The notes below the pieces were generated by a model. That model had not been told where the DNA came from, did not search any database, and worked only from the letters and a program-made list of their open reading frames with translations. The translations under genes and the position numbers were made by a program. DNA of 64,000 bases from Craspedostauros australis. Lineage: Eukaryota > Bacillariophyta > Bacillariophyceae > Mastogloiales > Achnanthaceae. The first letter of the stretch is position 1, and each line of letters starts with the position of its first letter. Where the stretch lies: positions 372,001-436,000 of the forward strand of contig JAMXDE010000041.1 in assembly GCA_026770025.1 (NCBI GenBank), in the 5' to 3' direction. Below, one piece after another: positions 51,634 to 62,145 of this stretch.

Positions 51634-54600
51634 GTGTTCTCCCCCAGTGGTGAGAACAGCAGCAGCAACGGCAACATTGATGGCAGCAGTAGTAATCAGC
51701 CCACCGTAAATGGCCCTAGTGATCGAACGTCACAAAATCCGACCCTCAGACCCACAGATACACCGAGTGATCTACCCTCGTCGAGCCCAACTCATAGACC
51801 CACGGATATACCGAGTGATTTACCCTCGTCGAACCCAACGTACAGCTTCGATCAATCGGAAGCTTTCTTCGCCATTTGGGAGGTGCTCCTGCCCACACTC
51901 CAAGAAGAGCCTACCTTCATCGATACAACCATACTCGCCAGCCCAACCAGTACTGCACACCGGACATTGAACTGGATGGCAAACAGCAACCACCCAGATC
52001 TCACATCAATGATTGCGGAAGATGCACAAGCCAATGTCACGCGCCTATTGGAGTACTATGCAGTGGTGAGCATATTCTTTTCACTGCATGGAGCCAAGTG
52101 GAACGACAAGATGGGCTTTCTATCAGATGCTGACGTGTGCGACTGGCACTCTTCCTCTGGTGGCGTGGCATGCAATAATGGCCATGTGGTACAAGTAGCT
52201 TTGAGTGACGAAGGCATGCGGGGCACGCTCGATCCAGCCCTGTATCATCTCTCACACCTTGAGAAATGGTCAATGAAAATGACTTCCAGCACTCGCGGAC
52301 AGATCGATGGTATCATCTTCAGTCACATTGGCATGTTGAGTATGCTATCAGAGCTAACTCTTGTGTACATGGAACTGCGAGGTGCGTTTCCGTCAGAATT
52401 GTATCAACTTCCGCAATTGACACATCTTGACCTGAACTCCAACAACTTCGCTGGACCACTTCCTTCTCAGATTGGTCGATTGACAGCAATGCGACATCTT
52501 GATCTGGATTACAATGACTTCACTGGACAGCTTCCATCCAAAATTGGTCTGCTGACATCATTGGCATGCCTTGACCTGGATTTCAACGGCTTCACCGGGC
52601 AGCTTCCATCCGAAATTGGCCTGCTGACATCATCGGCACGTCTTGGCTTGGATTACAACAACTTCGCTGGACCACTTCCTTCTCAGATTGGTCTGCTGAC
52701 ATCATTGGCACATCTTGACCTGGTTTACAACGGCTTCACTGGGCAGCTTCCATCCGAGATTGGCCTGCTGACATCATTGGCACGTCTTGGCCTGGATTAC
52801 AACGACTTGACAGGACCACTTCCTTCTCAGATTGGTCGATTGACAGCATTGCGACATCTTGACCTGGAGTACAACAGCTTCACTGGGCAGCTTCCATCCG
52901 AGATTGGCCTGCTGACATCATTGGCACGTCTTCGCCTGGATTCCAACGACTTGACGGGACGGCTTCCATCCGAAATTGGTCTGCTAACATCATTGGCACG
53001 TCTTGACCTGGATTACAACAGCTTCACTGGGCAGTTTCCATCCGAAATTGGTCTATTAGCATCTTTGGCAGGTCTTGAGCTGGAAGAGAATGACTTGACA
53101 GGACGGCTTCCATCCGAAATTGGCCGACTGACAGCGATCACTGGTCTTCGTCTACGAGGGAACGACTTCACTGGGCGGCTTCCATCCGAGATTGGTCTAC
53201 TGATAGCATTGTCACGTCTTGACCTGAATCACAACGATTTCACTGGACAGATTCCGTCCGAAATTGGTCAACTGACCGCACTCACTACACTTAGTCTACA
53301 CCGGACCAAAGTCACTGGACCACTTCCATCTCAGATTGGTCAGCTGACAGCTCTCGCCTCTCTTGATCTGGGATCTACCGACTTGACTGGACAGCTTCCA
53401 TCCGAGATTGGTCAACTGACAGCACTCGCCTTTCTTGATCTAGAATGGGCCAAATTCACTGGACAGATTCCATCAGAGATTGGTCAACTGACAGCACTGG
53501 CACGTCTTGACCTGGGACCTAATGACTTCACTGGACAGATTCCATCAGAGATTGGTCAACTGACAGCACTCACCCTTCTTGACTTGGAGACCAACCACTT
53601 CACTGGGAGGCTACCATCCGAGGTTGGCCAACTGACAGCGCTGGCACATCTTGATTTGGAATGGACCAAATTCACTGGACAGCTTCCATCCGAGATTGGT
53701 CAGCTAACATCATTGGGACATCTTGACCTGGAACAGGCGCACTTCACTGGGCATCTTCCATCCGAGATTGGTCAACTGACAGCGCTCACCTTTCTTGACC
53801 TGGATTTCACCGATCTGACTGGACAGATTCCATCCGAGATTGGTCAACTGACAGCTCTCGCCTTTCTTGACTTGGGACCTACTGACTTCACTGGACAGCT
53901 TCCATCCGAGATTGGTCAGCTGACAGCACTGGCACGCCTTGATCTGGGGTCTACTGAATTCACTGGGCAGCTTCCATCCGAGATTGGTAAACTGACAGCT
54001 CTCGCTTTTCTTGATTTGGGGCCTACTGACTTCACTGGACAGATTCCATCCGAGATTGGTCAGCTGACAGCTCTTGCCTTTCTTGACTTGGGACCTACTG
54101 ACTTCACCGGGCGGCTTCCATCCGAGATTGGTCAGCTGACAGCTCTCGTCTTTCTTGATCTAGGATGGGCAAAATTCACTGGACAGCTTCCATCCGAGAT
54201 TGGTCAGTTGACAGCGATCATGGGTCTTCGTGTACGAGGGAACGACTTCACTGGGCGTCTTCCATCCGAGATTGGTCAACTGACAGCGCTCACCTCTCTT
54301 GACCTGGAGACCAACCACTTCACTTCGCGGCTACCATCCGAGGTTGGTCAACTGACTGCTCTCACATTTCTTGATTTGGGACCTACCGACTTCACTGGAC
54401 AGATTCCATCCGAGATTGGTAAACTGACAGCACTCACCTCTCTTGATCTGGAATGGACCAAATTCACTGGGAGGCTTCCATCCGAGGTTGGTCAACTGAC
54501 GGCACTCGCACGTCTTGATCTGGAACAGGCGCGCTTCACTGGGCAGTTTCCATCCGAGATTGGTCAGCTAACATCATTGAGACATCTTGACCTGGAACGG

Positions 54601-57600
54601 GCGCACTTCACTGGACAGCTTCCACCCGAAATTGGTCAACTGACAGTGCTCACCTCTCTTGATTTGGGGCCTGCCGACTTCACTGGGCGGCTTCCCTCCG
54701 AGATTGGTCAGCTGACAGCTCTCACTATTCTTGATTTGGGGCCTACTGAATTCACTGGGCAGCTTCCATCCGAGATTGGTCAACTGACAGCATTGAGATA
54801 TCTTGACCTTGAACAGGCGCACTTCACTGGGCGTCTTCCATCTGAGATTGGTCAACTGACAGCACTCGCCTTTCTTGACCTGGATTTCACCGATCTCGCT
54901 GGACAGCTTCCATCCGAGATTGGTCAACTGACAGCTCTCGCCTTTCTTGATTTGGGACCTACTGACTTCACTGGGCAGCTTCCATCCGAGATTGGTAAAC
55001 TGACCGCTCTCACCTTTCTTGATCTGGAATGGACCAAATTCACTGGGCAGCTACCATCCGAGGTTGGTCAGCTGACAGCACTCACCTCTCTTGACCTGGA
55101 GACCAATAACTTCACTGGGTGGCTACCATCCGAGATTGGTCAACTGACAGCATTGGGACATCTTGATCTGGGGCCTACTGACTTGACTGGACAGATTCCA
55201 TCCGAGATTGGTAAACTGACGGCTCTCACCTTTCTTGATCTGGGATGGACCAAATTCATAGGGCGGCTACCATCCGAGGTTGGTCGACTGACAGCACTCA
55301 CTTCTCTTGACCTGGAGACCAACAACTTCACTGGGCGGCTACCATCCGAGATTGGTCAACTGACAGCATTGGGACATCTTGATCTGGGTCCTACTGACTT
55401 CACTGGACAGATTCCATCTGAGATTGGTAAACTGACAGCACTCACCTTTCTTGATCTGGAATGGGCAAAATTCACTGAGCAGCTTCCATTCGAGATTGGT
55501 CAGCTGACAGCTCTCACTTTTCTTGATTTGGGACCAACTGACTTCACTGGACAGCTTCCATCCGAGATTGGTCAACTGACAGCATTGAGACATCTTGACC
55601 TGGAACAGGCACACTTCACTGGGCGTCTTCCATCCGAGATTGGTCAGCTGACAGCACTGGCACGTCTTGACCTGGATTTCACCGATCTCACTGGACAGAT
55701 TCCATCCAAGATTGGTCAACTGACAGCTCTCGCCTTTCTTGACCTGGGATCAACTGACTTCACTGGACAGCTTCCATCCGAGATTGGTCAACTGACAGCA
55801 CTCACCTTTCTTGATCTGGAATGGTCAAAATTCACTGGGCAGCTTCCATCCGAGATTGGTCAGCTGACAGGTCTCACTTTTCTTGACTTGGGACCTACCG
55901 ACTTCACGGGTCGTCTTCCATCCGAGATTGGTAAACTGACAGCATTGGGACGTCTTGACCTGGAACAGGCGCACTTCACTGGGCGTCTTCCGCCCGAGAT
56001 TGGCCAGCTGACAGCACTCACCTTTCTTGACCTGGATTTCACCGATCTCAATGGACAGATTCCATCCGAGATTGGTAAACTGACAGCTCTCGCTTTTCTT
56101 GATTTGGGGCCTACTGACTTCACTGGACAGCTTCCATCCGAGATTGGTCAACTGACAGCTCTCGCCTTTCTTGACTTGGGACCAACTGACTTCACTGGGC
56201 GGCTTCCATCCGAGATTGGTCAGCTGACAGCACTTACCTTTCTTGATCTGGAATGGACCAAATTCACTGGACAGCTTCCATCCGAGATTGGTCAGCTGAC
56301 AGGTCTCACTTTTCTTGACTTGGGACCTACCGACTTCACGGGTCGTCTTCCATCCGAGATTGGTAAACTGACAGCATTGGGACGTCTTGACCTGGAACAG
56401 GCGCACTTCACTGGGCGTCTTCCGCCCGAGATTGGCCAGCTGACAGCACTCACCTTTCTTGACCTGGATTTCACCGATCTCAATGGACAGATTCCATCCG
56501 AGATTGGTAAACTGACAGCTCTCGCCTTTCTTGACTTGGGACCTACTGACTTCACTGGACAGCTTCCATCCGAGATTGGTCAGCTGACAGCACTGGCACG
56601 CCTTGATCTGGGGTCTACTGAATTCACTGGGCAGCTTCCATCCGAGATTGGTCAGCTGACAGCACTTACCTTTCTTGATCTGGAATGGACCAAATTCACT
56701 GGACAGCTTCCATCCGAGATTGGTCAGCTGACAGGTCTCACTTTTCTTGATTTGGGACCTACCGACTTCACGGGTCGTCTTCCATCCGAGATTGGTAAAC
56801 TGACAGCATTGGGACGTCTTGACCTGGAACAGGCGCACTTCACTGGGCGTCTTCCGCCCGAGATTGGCCAGCTGACAGCACTCACCTTTCTTGACCTGGA
56901 TTTCACCGATCTCAATGGACAGATTCCATCCGAGATTGGTAAACTGACAGCTCTCGCTTTTCTTGATTTGGGGCCTACTGACTTCACTGGACAGCTTCCA
57001 TCCGAGATTGGTCAACTGACAGCTCTCGCCTTTCTTGACTTGGGACCAACTGACTTCACTGGGCGGCTTCCATCCGAGATTGGTCAGCTGACAGCACTTA
57101 CCTTTCTTGATCTGGAATGGACCAAATTCACTGGACAGCTTCCATCCGAGATTGGTCAGCTGACAGGTCTCACTTTTCTTGACTTGGGACCTACCGACTT
57201 CACGGGTCGTCTTCCATCCGAGATTGGGAAACTGACAGCATTGGGACGTCTTGACCTGGAACAGGCGCACTTCACTGGGCGTCTTCCGCCCGAGATTGGC
57301 CAGCTGACAGCACTCACCTTTCTTGACCTGGATTTCACCGATCTCACTGGACAGATTCCATCCGAGATTGGTAAACTGACAGCTCTCGCTTTTCTTGATT
57401 TGGGGCCTACTGACTTCACTGGACAGCTTCCATCCGAGATTGGTCAACTGACAGCTCTCGCCTTTCTTGACTTGGGACCAACTGACTTCACTGGGCGGCT
57501 TCCATCCGAGATTGGTCAGCTGACAGCACTTACCTTTCTTGATCTGGAATGGACCAAATTCACTGGACAGCTTCCATCCGAGATTGGTCAGCTGACAGGT

Positions 57601-57774
57601 CTCACTTTTCTTGACTTGGGACCTACCGACTTCACGGGTCGTCTTCCATCCGAGATTGGGAAACTGACAGCGCTCACCTTTCTTGATCTAGAATGGAGCA
57701 AATTCACTCGACCGCTTCCAACTCAGGTTGGTCTCCTCGCATCATTGGGAACAGCCAGGATCCCCGGAATCTAA
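51634..57774 (+). CDS. Giant LRR protein body (unit 2), lacking its start because of the copia insertion
   Basis: Open for ~2,046 codons from the copia target site to TAA at 57772. It begins with the end of the membrane helix (VFSPSGENSSSN), a short linker with PTDTPSDLPSS, the cap domain ([31 protein letters not shown]), then about 74 LRRs of exactly 24 residues (72 bp). Early repeats keep the LxLxxN pattern (LDLDYNDFTG); the central ones have Thr or Ala for Asn (LDLGPTDFTG, LDLEWTKFTG, LDLEQAHFTG). The final ~1.7 kb is a six-LRR block repeated every 432 bp. The TAA stops the frame before the Cys tail, which continues in frame beyond it. Joined to 45538-45729 it would be ~2,110 residues. Confidence 0.85.
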   Translation: MFSPSGENSSSNGNIDGSSSNQPTVNGPSDRTSQNPTLRPTDTPSDLPSSSPTHRPTDIPSDLPSSNPTYSFDQSEAFFAIWEVLLPTLQEEPTFIDTTILASPTSTAHRTLNWMANSNHPDLTSMIAEDAQANVTRLLEYYAVVSIFFSLHGAKWNDKMGFLSDADVCDWHSSSGGVACNNGHVVQVALSDEGMRGTLDPALYHLSHLEKWSMKMTSSTRGQIDGIIFSHIGMLSMLSELTLVYMELRGAFPSELYQLPQLTHLDLNSNNFAGPLPSQIGRLTAMRHLDLDYNDFTGQLPSKIGLLTSLACLDLDFNGFTGQLPSEIGLLTSSARLGLDYNNFAGPLPSQIGLLTSLAHLDLVYNGFTGQLPSEIGLLTSLARLGLDYNDLTGPLPSQIGRLTALRHLDLEYNSFTGQLPSEIGLLTSLARLRLDSNDLTGRLPSEIGLLTSLARLDLDYNSFTGQFPSEIGLLASLAGLELEENDLTGRLPSEIGRLTAITGLRLRGNDFTGRLPSEIGLLIALSRLDLNHNDFTGQIPSEIGQLTALTTLSLHRTKVTGPLPSQIGQLTALASLDLGSTDLTGQLPSEIGQLTALAFLDLEWAKFTGQIPSEIGQLTALARLDLGPNDFTGQIPSEIGQLTALTLLDLETNHFTGRLPSEVGQLTALAHLDLEWTKFTGQLPSEIGQLTSLGHLDLEQAHFTGHLPSEIGQLTALTFLDLDFTDLTGQIPSEIGQLTALAFLDLGPTDFTGQLPSEIGQLTALARLDLGSTEFTGQLPSEIGKLTALAFLDLGPTDFTGQIPSEIGQLTALAFLDLGPTDFTGRLPSEIGQLTALVFLDLGWAKFTGQLPSEIGQLTAIMGLRVRGNDFTGRLPSEIGQLTALTSLDLETNHFTSRLPSEVGQLTALTFLDLGPTDFTGQIPSEIGKLTALTSLDLEWTKFTGRLPSEVGQLTALARLDLEQARFTGQFPSEIGQLTSLRHLDLERAHFTGQLPPEIGQLTVLTSLDLGPADFTGRLPSEIGQLTALTILDLGPTEFTGQLPSEIGQLTALRYLDLEQAHFTGRLPSEIGQLTALAFLDLDFTDLAGQLPSEIGQLTALAFLDLGPTDFTGQLPSEIGKLTALTFLDLEWTKFTGQLPSEVGQLTALTSLDLETNNFTGWLPSEIGQLTALGHLDLGPTDLTGQIPSEIGKLTALTFLDLGWTKFIGRLPSEVGRLTALTSLDLETNNFTGRLPSEIGQLTALGHLDLGPTDFTGQIPSEIGKLTALTFLDLEWAKFTEQLPFEIGQLTALTFLDLGPTDFTGQLPSEIGQLTALRHLDLEQAHFTGRLPSEIGQLTALARLDLDFTDLTGQIPSKIGQLTALAFLDLGSTDFTGQLPSEIGQLTALTFLDLEWSKFTGQLPSEIGQLTGLTFLDLGPTDFTGRLPSEIGKLTALGRLDLEQAHFTGRLPPEIGQLTALTFLDLDFTDLNGQIPSEIGKLTALAFLDLGPTDFTGQLPSEIGQLTALAFLDLGPTDFTGRLPSEIGQLTALTFLDLEWTKFTGQLPSEIGQLTGLTFLDLGPTDFTGRLPSEIGKLTALGRLDLEQAHFTGRLPPEIGQLTALTFLDLDFTDLNGQIPSEIGKLTALAFLDLGPTDFTGQLPSEIGQLTALARLDLGSTEFTGQLPSEIGQLTALTFLDLEWTKFTGQLPSEIGQLTGLTFLDLGPTDFTGRLPSEIGKLTALGRLDLEQAHFTGRLPPEIGQLTALTFLDLDFTDLNGQIPSEIGKLTALAFLDLGPTDFTGQLPSEIGQLTALAFLDLGPTDFTGRLPSEIGQLTALTFLDLEWTKFTGQLPSEIGQLTGLTFLDLGPTDFTGRLPSEIGKLTALGRLDLEQAHFTGRLPPEIGQLTALTFLDLDFTDLTGQIPSEIGKLTALAFLDLGPTDFTGQLPSEIGQLTALAFLDLGPTDFTGRLPSEIGQLTALTFLDLEWTKFTGQLPSEIGQLTGLTFLDLGPTDFTGRLPSEIGKLTALTFLDLEWSKFTRPLPTQVGLLASLGTARIPGI
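52414..57750 (+). repeat. 72-bp LRR tandem array with 432-bp higher-order repeat
   Basis: Monomers of 72 bp code for one LRR each. From ~55805 to ~57660 blocks of six monomers recur with near identity at 432-bp spacing (matching points at 55860, 56292, 56724 and 57156). This indicates recent expansion by unequal exchange. The regular sequence also opens long antisense frames, which are artefacts. Confidence 0.92.
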
Positions 57775-58422
57775 TTCAGAGCCATTGTCCCAACACAACT
57801 GGCTAAGCTTACACAGGTTGACTATATTCGCCTGAAACATAACAACTTCATTGGCGACCTTGACCCCCTCTTCTGCGCATCTTCATTCTCTTTCAGGTAT
57901 TTCCGAAGTGACTGCGCAAGCGGTCCGCATGGCGAAGACCCAGAAGTTATCTGCACCTGTTGCACCTCATGCTTCTACACCAAGTACGAAACGATGGCAG
58001 CCCCCAAAAACAGATACGACCGATTCAACGTCAATGTAGGCAACTTATACGAAGATATTCTCAAAGCAGCGCGATCGCACAAACAATCGCCATTTGCCAC
58101 GGCCTTCTTCATTTCCATCCTTGTGCGTACCATACCTGTGGAAGACTCTCTCATTTCAACACCATTCAACAAACGGGTGCCTACGCTCTTCCCAAAACAA
58201 GATGATCTCGCACACAAGCATCAGAGTGTTTGGGGAAGCACAAACAGTGACCATGGTGGGCTCAAACCAAATGGAATGAAACGACAAGCGTTCCTTGATG
58301 ATAGTATGGAGCACGTCACAGAATGGTTCGAGTGGGTATACGGCAAATATCCAATAAAGAAAACATATCAAGTTGATGGTTTCTTCACGAACACATTTCT
58401 CTACTTAATTTGTGGAATGTGA
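57775..58422 (+). other. LRR tail and in-frame extension past the lost stop
   Basis: In the same frame as the giant LRR gene, after TAA 57772, the sequence reads the usual C-terminal LRR and Cys tail (LAKLTQVDYIRLKHNNFIGD, ICTCCTSCFYTK). Paralogues stop at or within a few codons of this point (AAGTAAAGAAAACG in the 1-2886 gene). Here the equivalent AAGTACGAAACG has lost the stop and the frame runs on for ~145 codons to 58422 (KYETMAAPKNRYDRFNVNVG and beyond). ATG 57994 could start a separate 142-aa ORF. I recognise no family in the extension; it could be read-through of UTR. Confidence 0.55.
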
Positions 58423-58537
58423 GTGACAACGGACGAAATAGTTGTAACGGACCCTCTGGGTCTTGGAGTCGTCGTTGTTGGCTTTCGCTCGTCTTCCTCA
58501 TCCCATCGCCTCGTGTTCGCGGTCCTGGTGGTGTTTA

Positions 58538-59851
58538 GGGGGATATCGCATTTCACATTGCGAGTCCCACGGTACAAAATAACCTGATAATGACATTTTT
58601 AGAGGGGCAACATGCGAACTTCCCCCTCGGAAAGTGAAACTCGATTGCGTTTTAGGAGCCAAAAACACAATTGAGTTTCACATTGCAGTCCCGGCAATCC
58701 AACCTTCCACGTGTTGGAACGAAACCAACGACCAATCATTTCTCTTCATTTGCAGCAATGTTGAGTCGTCCTTGTCGTGCTGATGATAGTTTTTATGAGA
58801 TGCTAATGATGATGAAACTAGCATTCCGAATGAGGGGTGCATGGAGCGATAGAGAGTGATTGCGATGTCGAATATGCTTGTAATCTTCACATATGATATC
58901 TGCGCGCAAGTATCAAAGGCCCCCTTCATGATCCAGCTGAGGAATCTTTGCTCATATCCTATTTCACCCGATGCAACATCCGCGGCGTGTTCCTGATGCT
59001 CTGAGGATTAGTGTAGTCAGATACGACCAGGGACTTCGACCAACGGACATTTTGCATCCTTTGGAGATCCTGAATGCCATATCAGAAGTCGTTGGTGGTC
59101 TCCAATCACCCCAACATGCAATCGCAATAGTTCTGTGTAGACTGGGTGAAGAGCTTCTATTGGACAACTACAGTGCAGGCATGAGCACCCGGACCCCAGC
59201 TAAACAGCAGCGGCACACGCATACATACAAGCATACATACAATGAATGAGCAATCTATGGATTCCGTGCTCCCTTCGCGCCAAGCGCGAAGTTGAAAGGA
59301 GGCGGAGAAAAGCGCCTTCGGCGCAGCCTCATAAGAGGGTTTAATCTTTGCGTTTTTATTTTATTTTATTCTATTGGACAACAAACTGCTGATCTATCTC
59401 CATAATACGGTGATCAAGAGGTCTCTGCCATCGACATTGGCAACAGAGCCTTGAACAAGCCGTGAATTAGCAGGGACAAAGTGCTTGCGCATCTGTTGCC
59501 GGACCTCTGTTGGTGGCAAAGTTGAGACAGAAGAGATGGCAACGAACCTCTCACAACACGAAACTCCTAAGAGGATAAAGAGGGATGTGTGTTGCGTACA
59601 ACTCAGAGCACACCCATTAACGATCCTACCATCCTTTGGTCTCAACAAGTGATGCGATAACCTGCAACGAAGCATTCAGATCATATCAGTCTAAACTCGA
59701 ACTATATTCTACAGAAGAGAAGCCGATTCAGTCATACTGGTCGTCTTTCTGTGTAGGTCACGAACGAGTCACGAGTACCAAAGTGAAATCCGAACGTGAG
59801 TGCCACATGTGACATGAATGGAGGGGTGTGAATGTGAAATGCGATATCCCT
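58538..59851. mobile_element. Non-autonomous TIR element, 1.3 kb
   Basis: TAGGGGGATATCGCATTTCA near 58536 and its inverted partner TGAAATGCGATATCCCTCTA ending at ~59854 form ~22-bp terminal inverted repeats with one mismatch. TA (possibly TTA/TAA) flanks both ends, fitting Tc1/mariner or PIF/Harbinger targets. Internally TTTCACATTGC-AGTCCC repeats near 58551 and 58675. No transposase is seen; a 92-codon frame at 58971-59249 is probably chance. Confidence 0.65.
59273..59324. other. Two GC-rich hairpins
   Basis: CTTCGCGC-CAA-GCGCGAAG (59273-59291) and GCGCC-TTC-GGCGC (59312-59324) lie 20 bp apart inside the 1.3-kb TIR element, followed by an A/T-rich tract (TTTTTATTTTATTTTATT). They could be a structured RNA, a terminator or a cruciform-forming internal element; nothing distinguishes these. 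Confidence 0.5.
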
Positions 59852-60856
59852 CTAATTGTTGGCGCGTTTGTTTGGTTTCTCTGTCGATGGAACGGCTGAA
59901 GGTCGGACTGTTTGTTGTTGGGCGGGATATACGGTAAATAGAATGTATCATCTCACTTTCTTCGGAAATCGTTCTCATCGTCATCGTTGCAGAGTTCATG
60001 TCGAAGGGATCATCGACGCAACGCTCAAAAGGAGCCTTTGGAGGTCACTGGCGGACACGATTGGAGTGTACAGTAGAGAGGTGTGTACTCGCATGGATGG
60101 CATTGCCCTCCGACCTACCTCTTTCGTTACCTGTACTGGACCCATCGCCTTCCGAGGGTGCGACCTAGCATGCGATCATAGGAGCGGATGAGTCTGCTTT
60201 GGCTTCTGTTTCTCTGTTCGCATTGAATACTCATTCCTCTACGTCTTGTTGGTAGTTCGCCTTCCGAGCATGCGATCATAGCATGCGATCATAGCATGCG
60301 ATCATAGCATGCGATCAAAGAAGCGGACGAGTATTACCGCTTTGGCTGTTCGGTCCGTGTGCGTGAAAGCAAAGAACATCTGTGGAAGTAGAAGGATGAG
60401 TGTCAGAGTGCGTGGTACGAGTACAGCGTGTGCGATGGGGGACGATACAGCACCAATGCGTACGAAACGGTACGAAAGGGCACCACTACCAATGGTTGAC
60501 ACCTCAGCTGCCCACTATCATCGCCACGGATGCAAATGACAAACGTGGTGCAAATGCCACCACGACGTCACTGGTTAGTGCGATCAAGGGATTGTTGCTG
60601 CAGAGAAGCGAAGTTGCTCTCTCTGCCTCGCCCAACATTGATCTTGTTGGCATGCCTGAAATCGTTTGGAGCATCTTATTTCCTCACCCCCACAATACAT
60701 CAACAACCTATTCCAGTGACCACCACCACTCACGATCTCGAGAGAGGCAGAGAGAGCCCAAGTATTGCGCATGTGCCATTCACATCTTCGTCGCTGGTGC
60801 AACCGACGCACAGCCCAACTACACAGCCGCAGCCGCAGCCAAATTCATACCCAACA
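59852..60856. promoter_or_regulatory. Shared upstream region, unit 3
   Basis: Follows units 1 and 2 through the GGAAATCGTTCTCATCGTCA, GTACAGTAGAGAGGTGTGTA and GACCCATCGCCTTCCGA blocks and on to the LRR start. The glycosyltransferase gene that should lie to the left is missing; the 1.3-kb TIR element abuts the break. At 60267-60318 the 13-mer AGCATGCGATCAT is repeated four times (one or two copies in the other units). Confidence 0.55.
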
Positions 60857-61334
60857 ATGGATGAAGAGACAACACATGATGCGTCTGAAGCAGAACTGCC
60901 GCCAGAAATCCCCATTGCTCCCACTGCTCCCACAGCTCCCATTGCCTCAACCGCGTCTGAAGCAGAACTGCAAGCTCAAAGGATAGCTGAAACGCAAAGG
61001 GAATTGCATAGGATTTCGCGACTGTTCGAAACTCAAACACCAGGACATCAACACAACCCTGATGATAGCTCAGAGAATGAAATCGATCTTCCAGATGCAG
61101 TTCCAGAGGTCGTCCCTGAAAATGGTGATAATCCTGCAGGATGGAGCTGGAAAGGTGTTGTTACTGTGGTGTTCCTGGTCGTCGGCGTAGCTGGTGCCAT
61201 TGCAGCAGGAGTAGTGTTCTCCCCCAGTGGCGAGAACAGCAGCAACAGCAACATAGATGGCAGCAGGAGAAATCCGCCCACCGCAGATGGCCCCCTTGAT
61301 CAGCCATCACAAAATCCAACCCACACACCCACGG

Positions 61335-61790
61335 ATATACCGAGTGGTCTGCCCTCGGATATACCGAGTGATCTACCCTCGGATGTACCAAGTGATCTAC
61401 CCTTGGATATACCAAGTGATCTGCCCTCGGATATACCGAGTGATTTACCCTCGGATATGCCGAGTGATTTACCCTCGGATGTACCGAGTGATTTGCCCTC
61501 GGATATGCCAAGTGATCTACCCTCGGATGTACCAAGTGATCGACCCTCGGATGTACCGAGTGATTTGCCCTCGGATATGCCGAGTGATCTACCCTCGGAT
61601 ATGCCGAGTGATCTACCCTCGGATGTACCAAGTGATCTACCCTCGGATGTACCAAGTGATCGACCCTCGGATGTACCAAGTGATCTACCCTCGGATGTAC
61701 CAAGTGATTTACCCTCGGATATGCCAAGTGATCTACCCTCGGATGTACCAAGTGATCTACCCTCGGATATACCGAGTGATCTACCCTCGT
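61335..61790 (+). repeat. 24-bp PSDxPSDL-coding tandem repeat
   Basis: About twenty 24-bp units (CCCTCGGATATACCGAGTGA type) encode the linker of the unit 3 LRR protein. Unit 2 has only two or three related units in the same place. Confidence 0.9.
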
Positions 61791-61823
61791 CGAACCCAAC
61801 GTACAGCTCCGATCAATCGGATG

Positions 61824-62005
61824 CTTTCTGTCAAACATGCACAAGCAACTATGGTAGACGTATTGGCCTGGTGTTGCGTGCCCTGGTCGGAGCTCTTGTT
61901 GTTTATTTGTGAATGTTGTCCGAGGACAACCTCCGACCAGTATTTTGACTAGTACGATTAGTAAAGAAGTAAGAAGTTAGGAATTCAGTGAGAATTGTCA
62001 CTTTC
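61824..62005. mobile_element. 172-bp LTR-like insertion with 5-bp target duplication
   Basis: 61829-62000 runs TGTCAAACATGC to GAGAATTGTCA (TG...CA ends) and is flanked by CTTTC at 61824-61828 and 62001-62005. Paralogues show the empty site (GCTTTCTTC). Probably a solo LTR of a small-LTR element; a short non-autonomous element cannot be excluded. Confidence 0.75.
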
Positions 62006-62145
62006 TTCACCATTTGGGAGGTGCTCCTGCCCACACTCCAAGAAGAGCCTACCTTCATCGATACAGCCATACTCGCCAACCCAACCAGTACCGCGCACCA
62101 GACGTTGAACTGGATGGCAAACGGCAACCACCAATACCTCACATC

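Noticed and set aside
55825-57447. 540-codon antisense frame (QLTNLGWK repeats)
   Set aside because: Antisense shadow of the 72-bp LRR array; it exists because the monomer has no stop in that frame.
52414-57750. CRISPR-like regular spacing
   Set aside because: The 72-bp period has no unique spacers and codes for LRRs in frame; it is a coding tandem repeat in a eukaryote.
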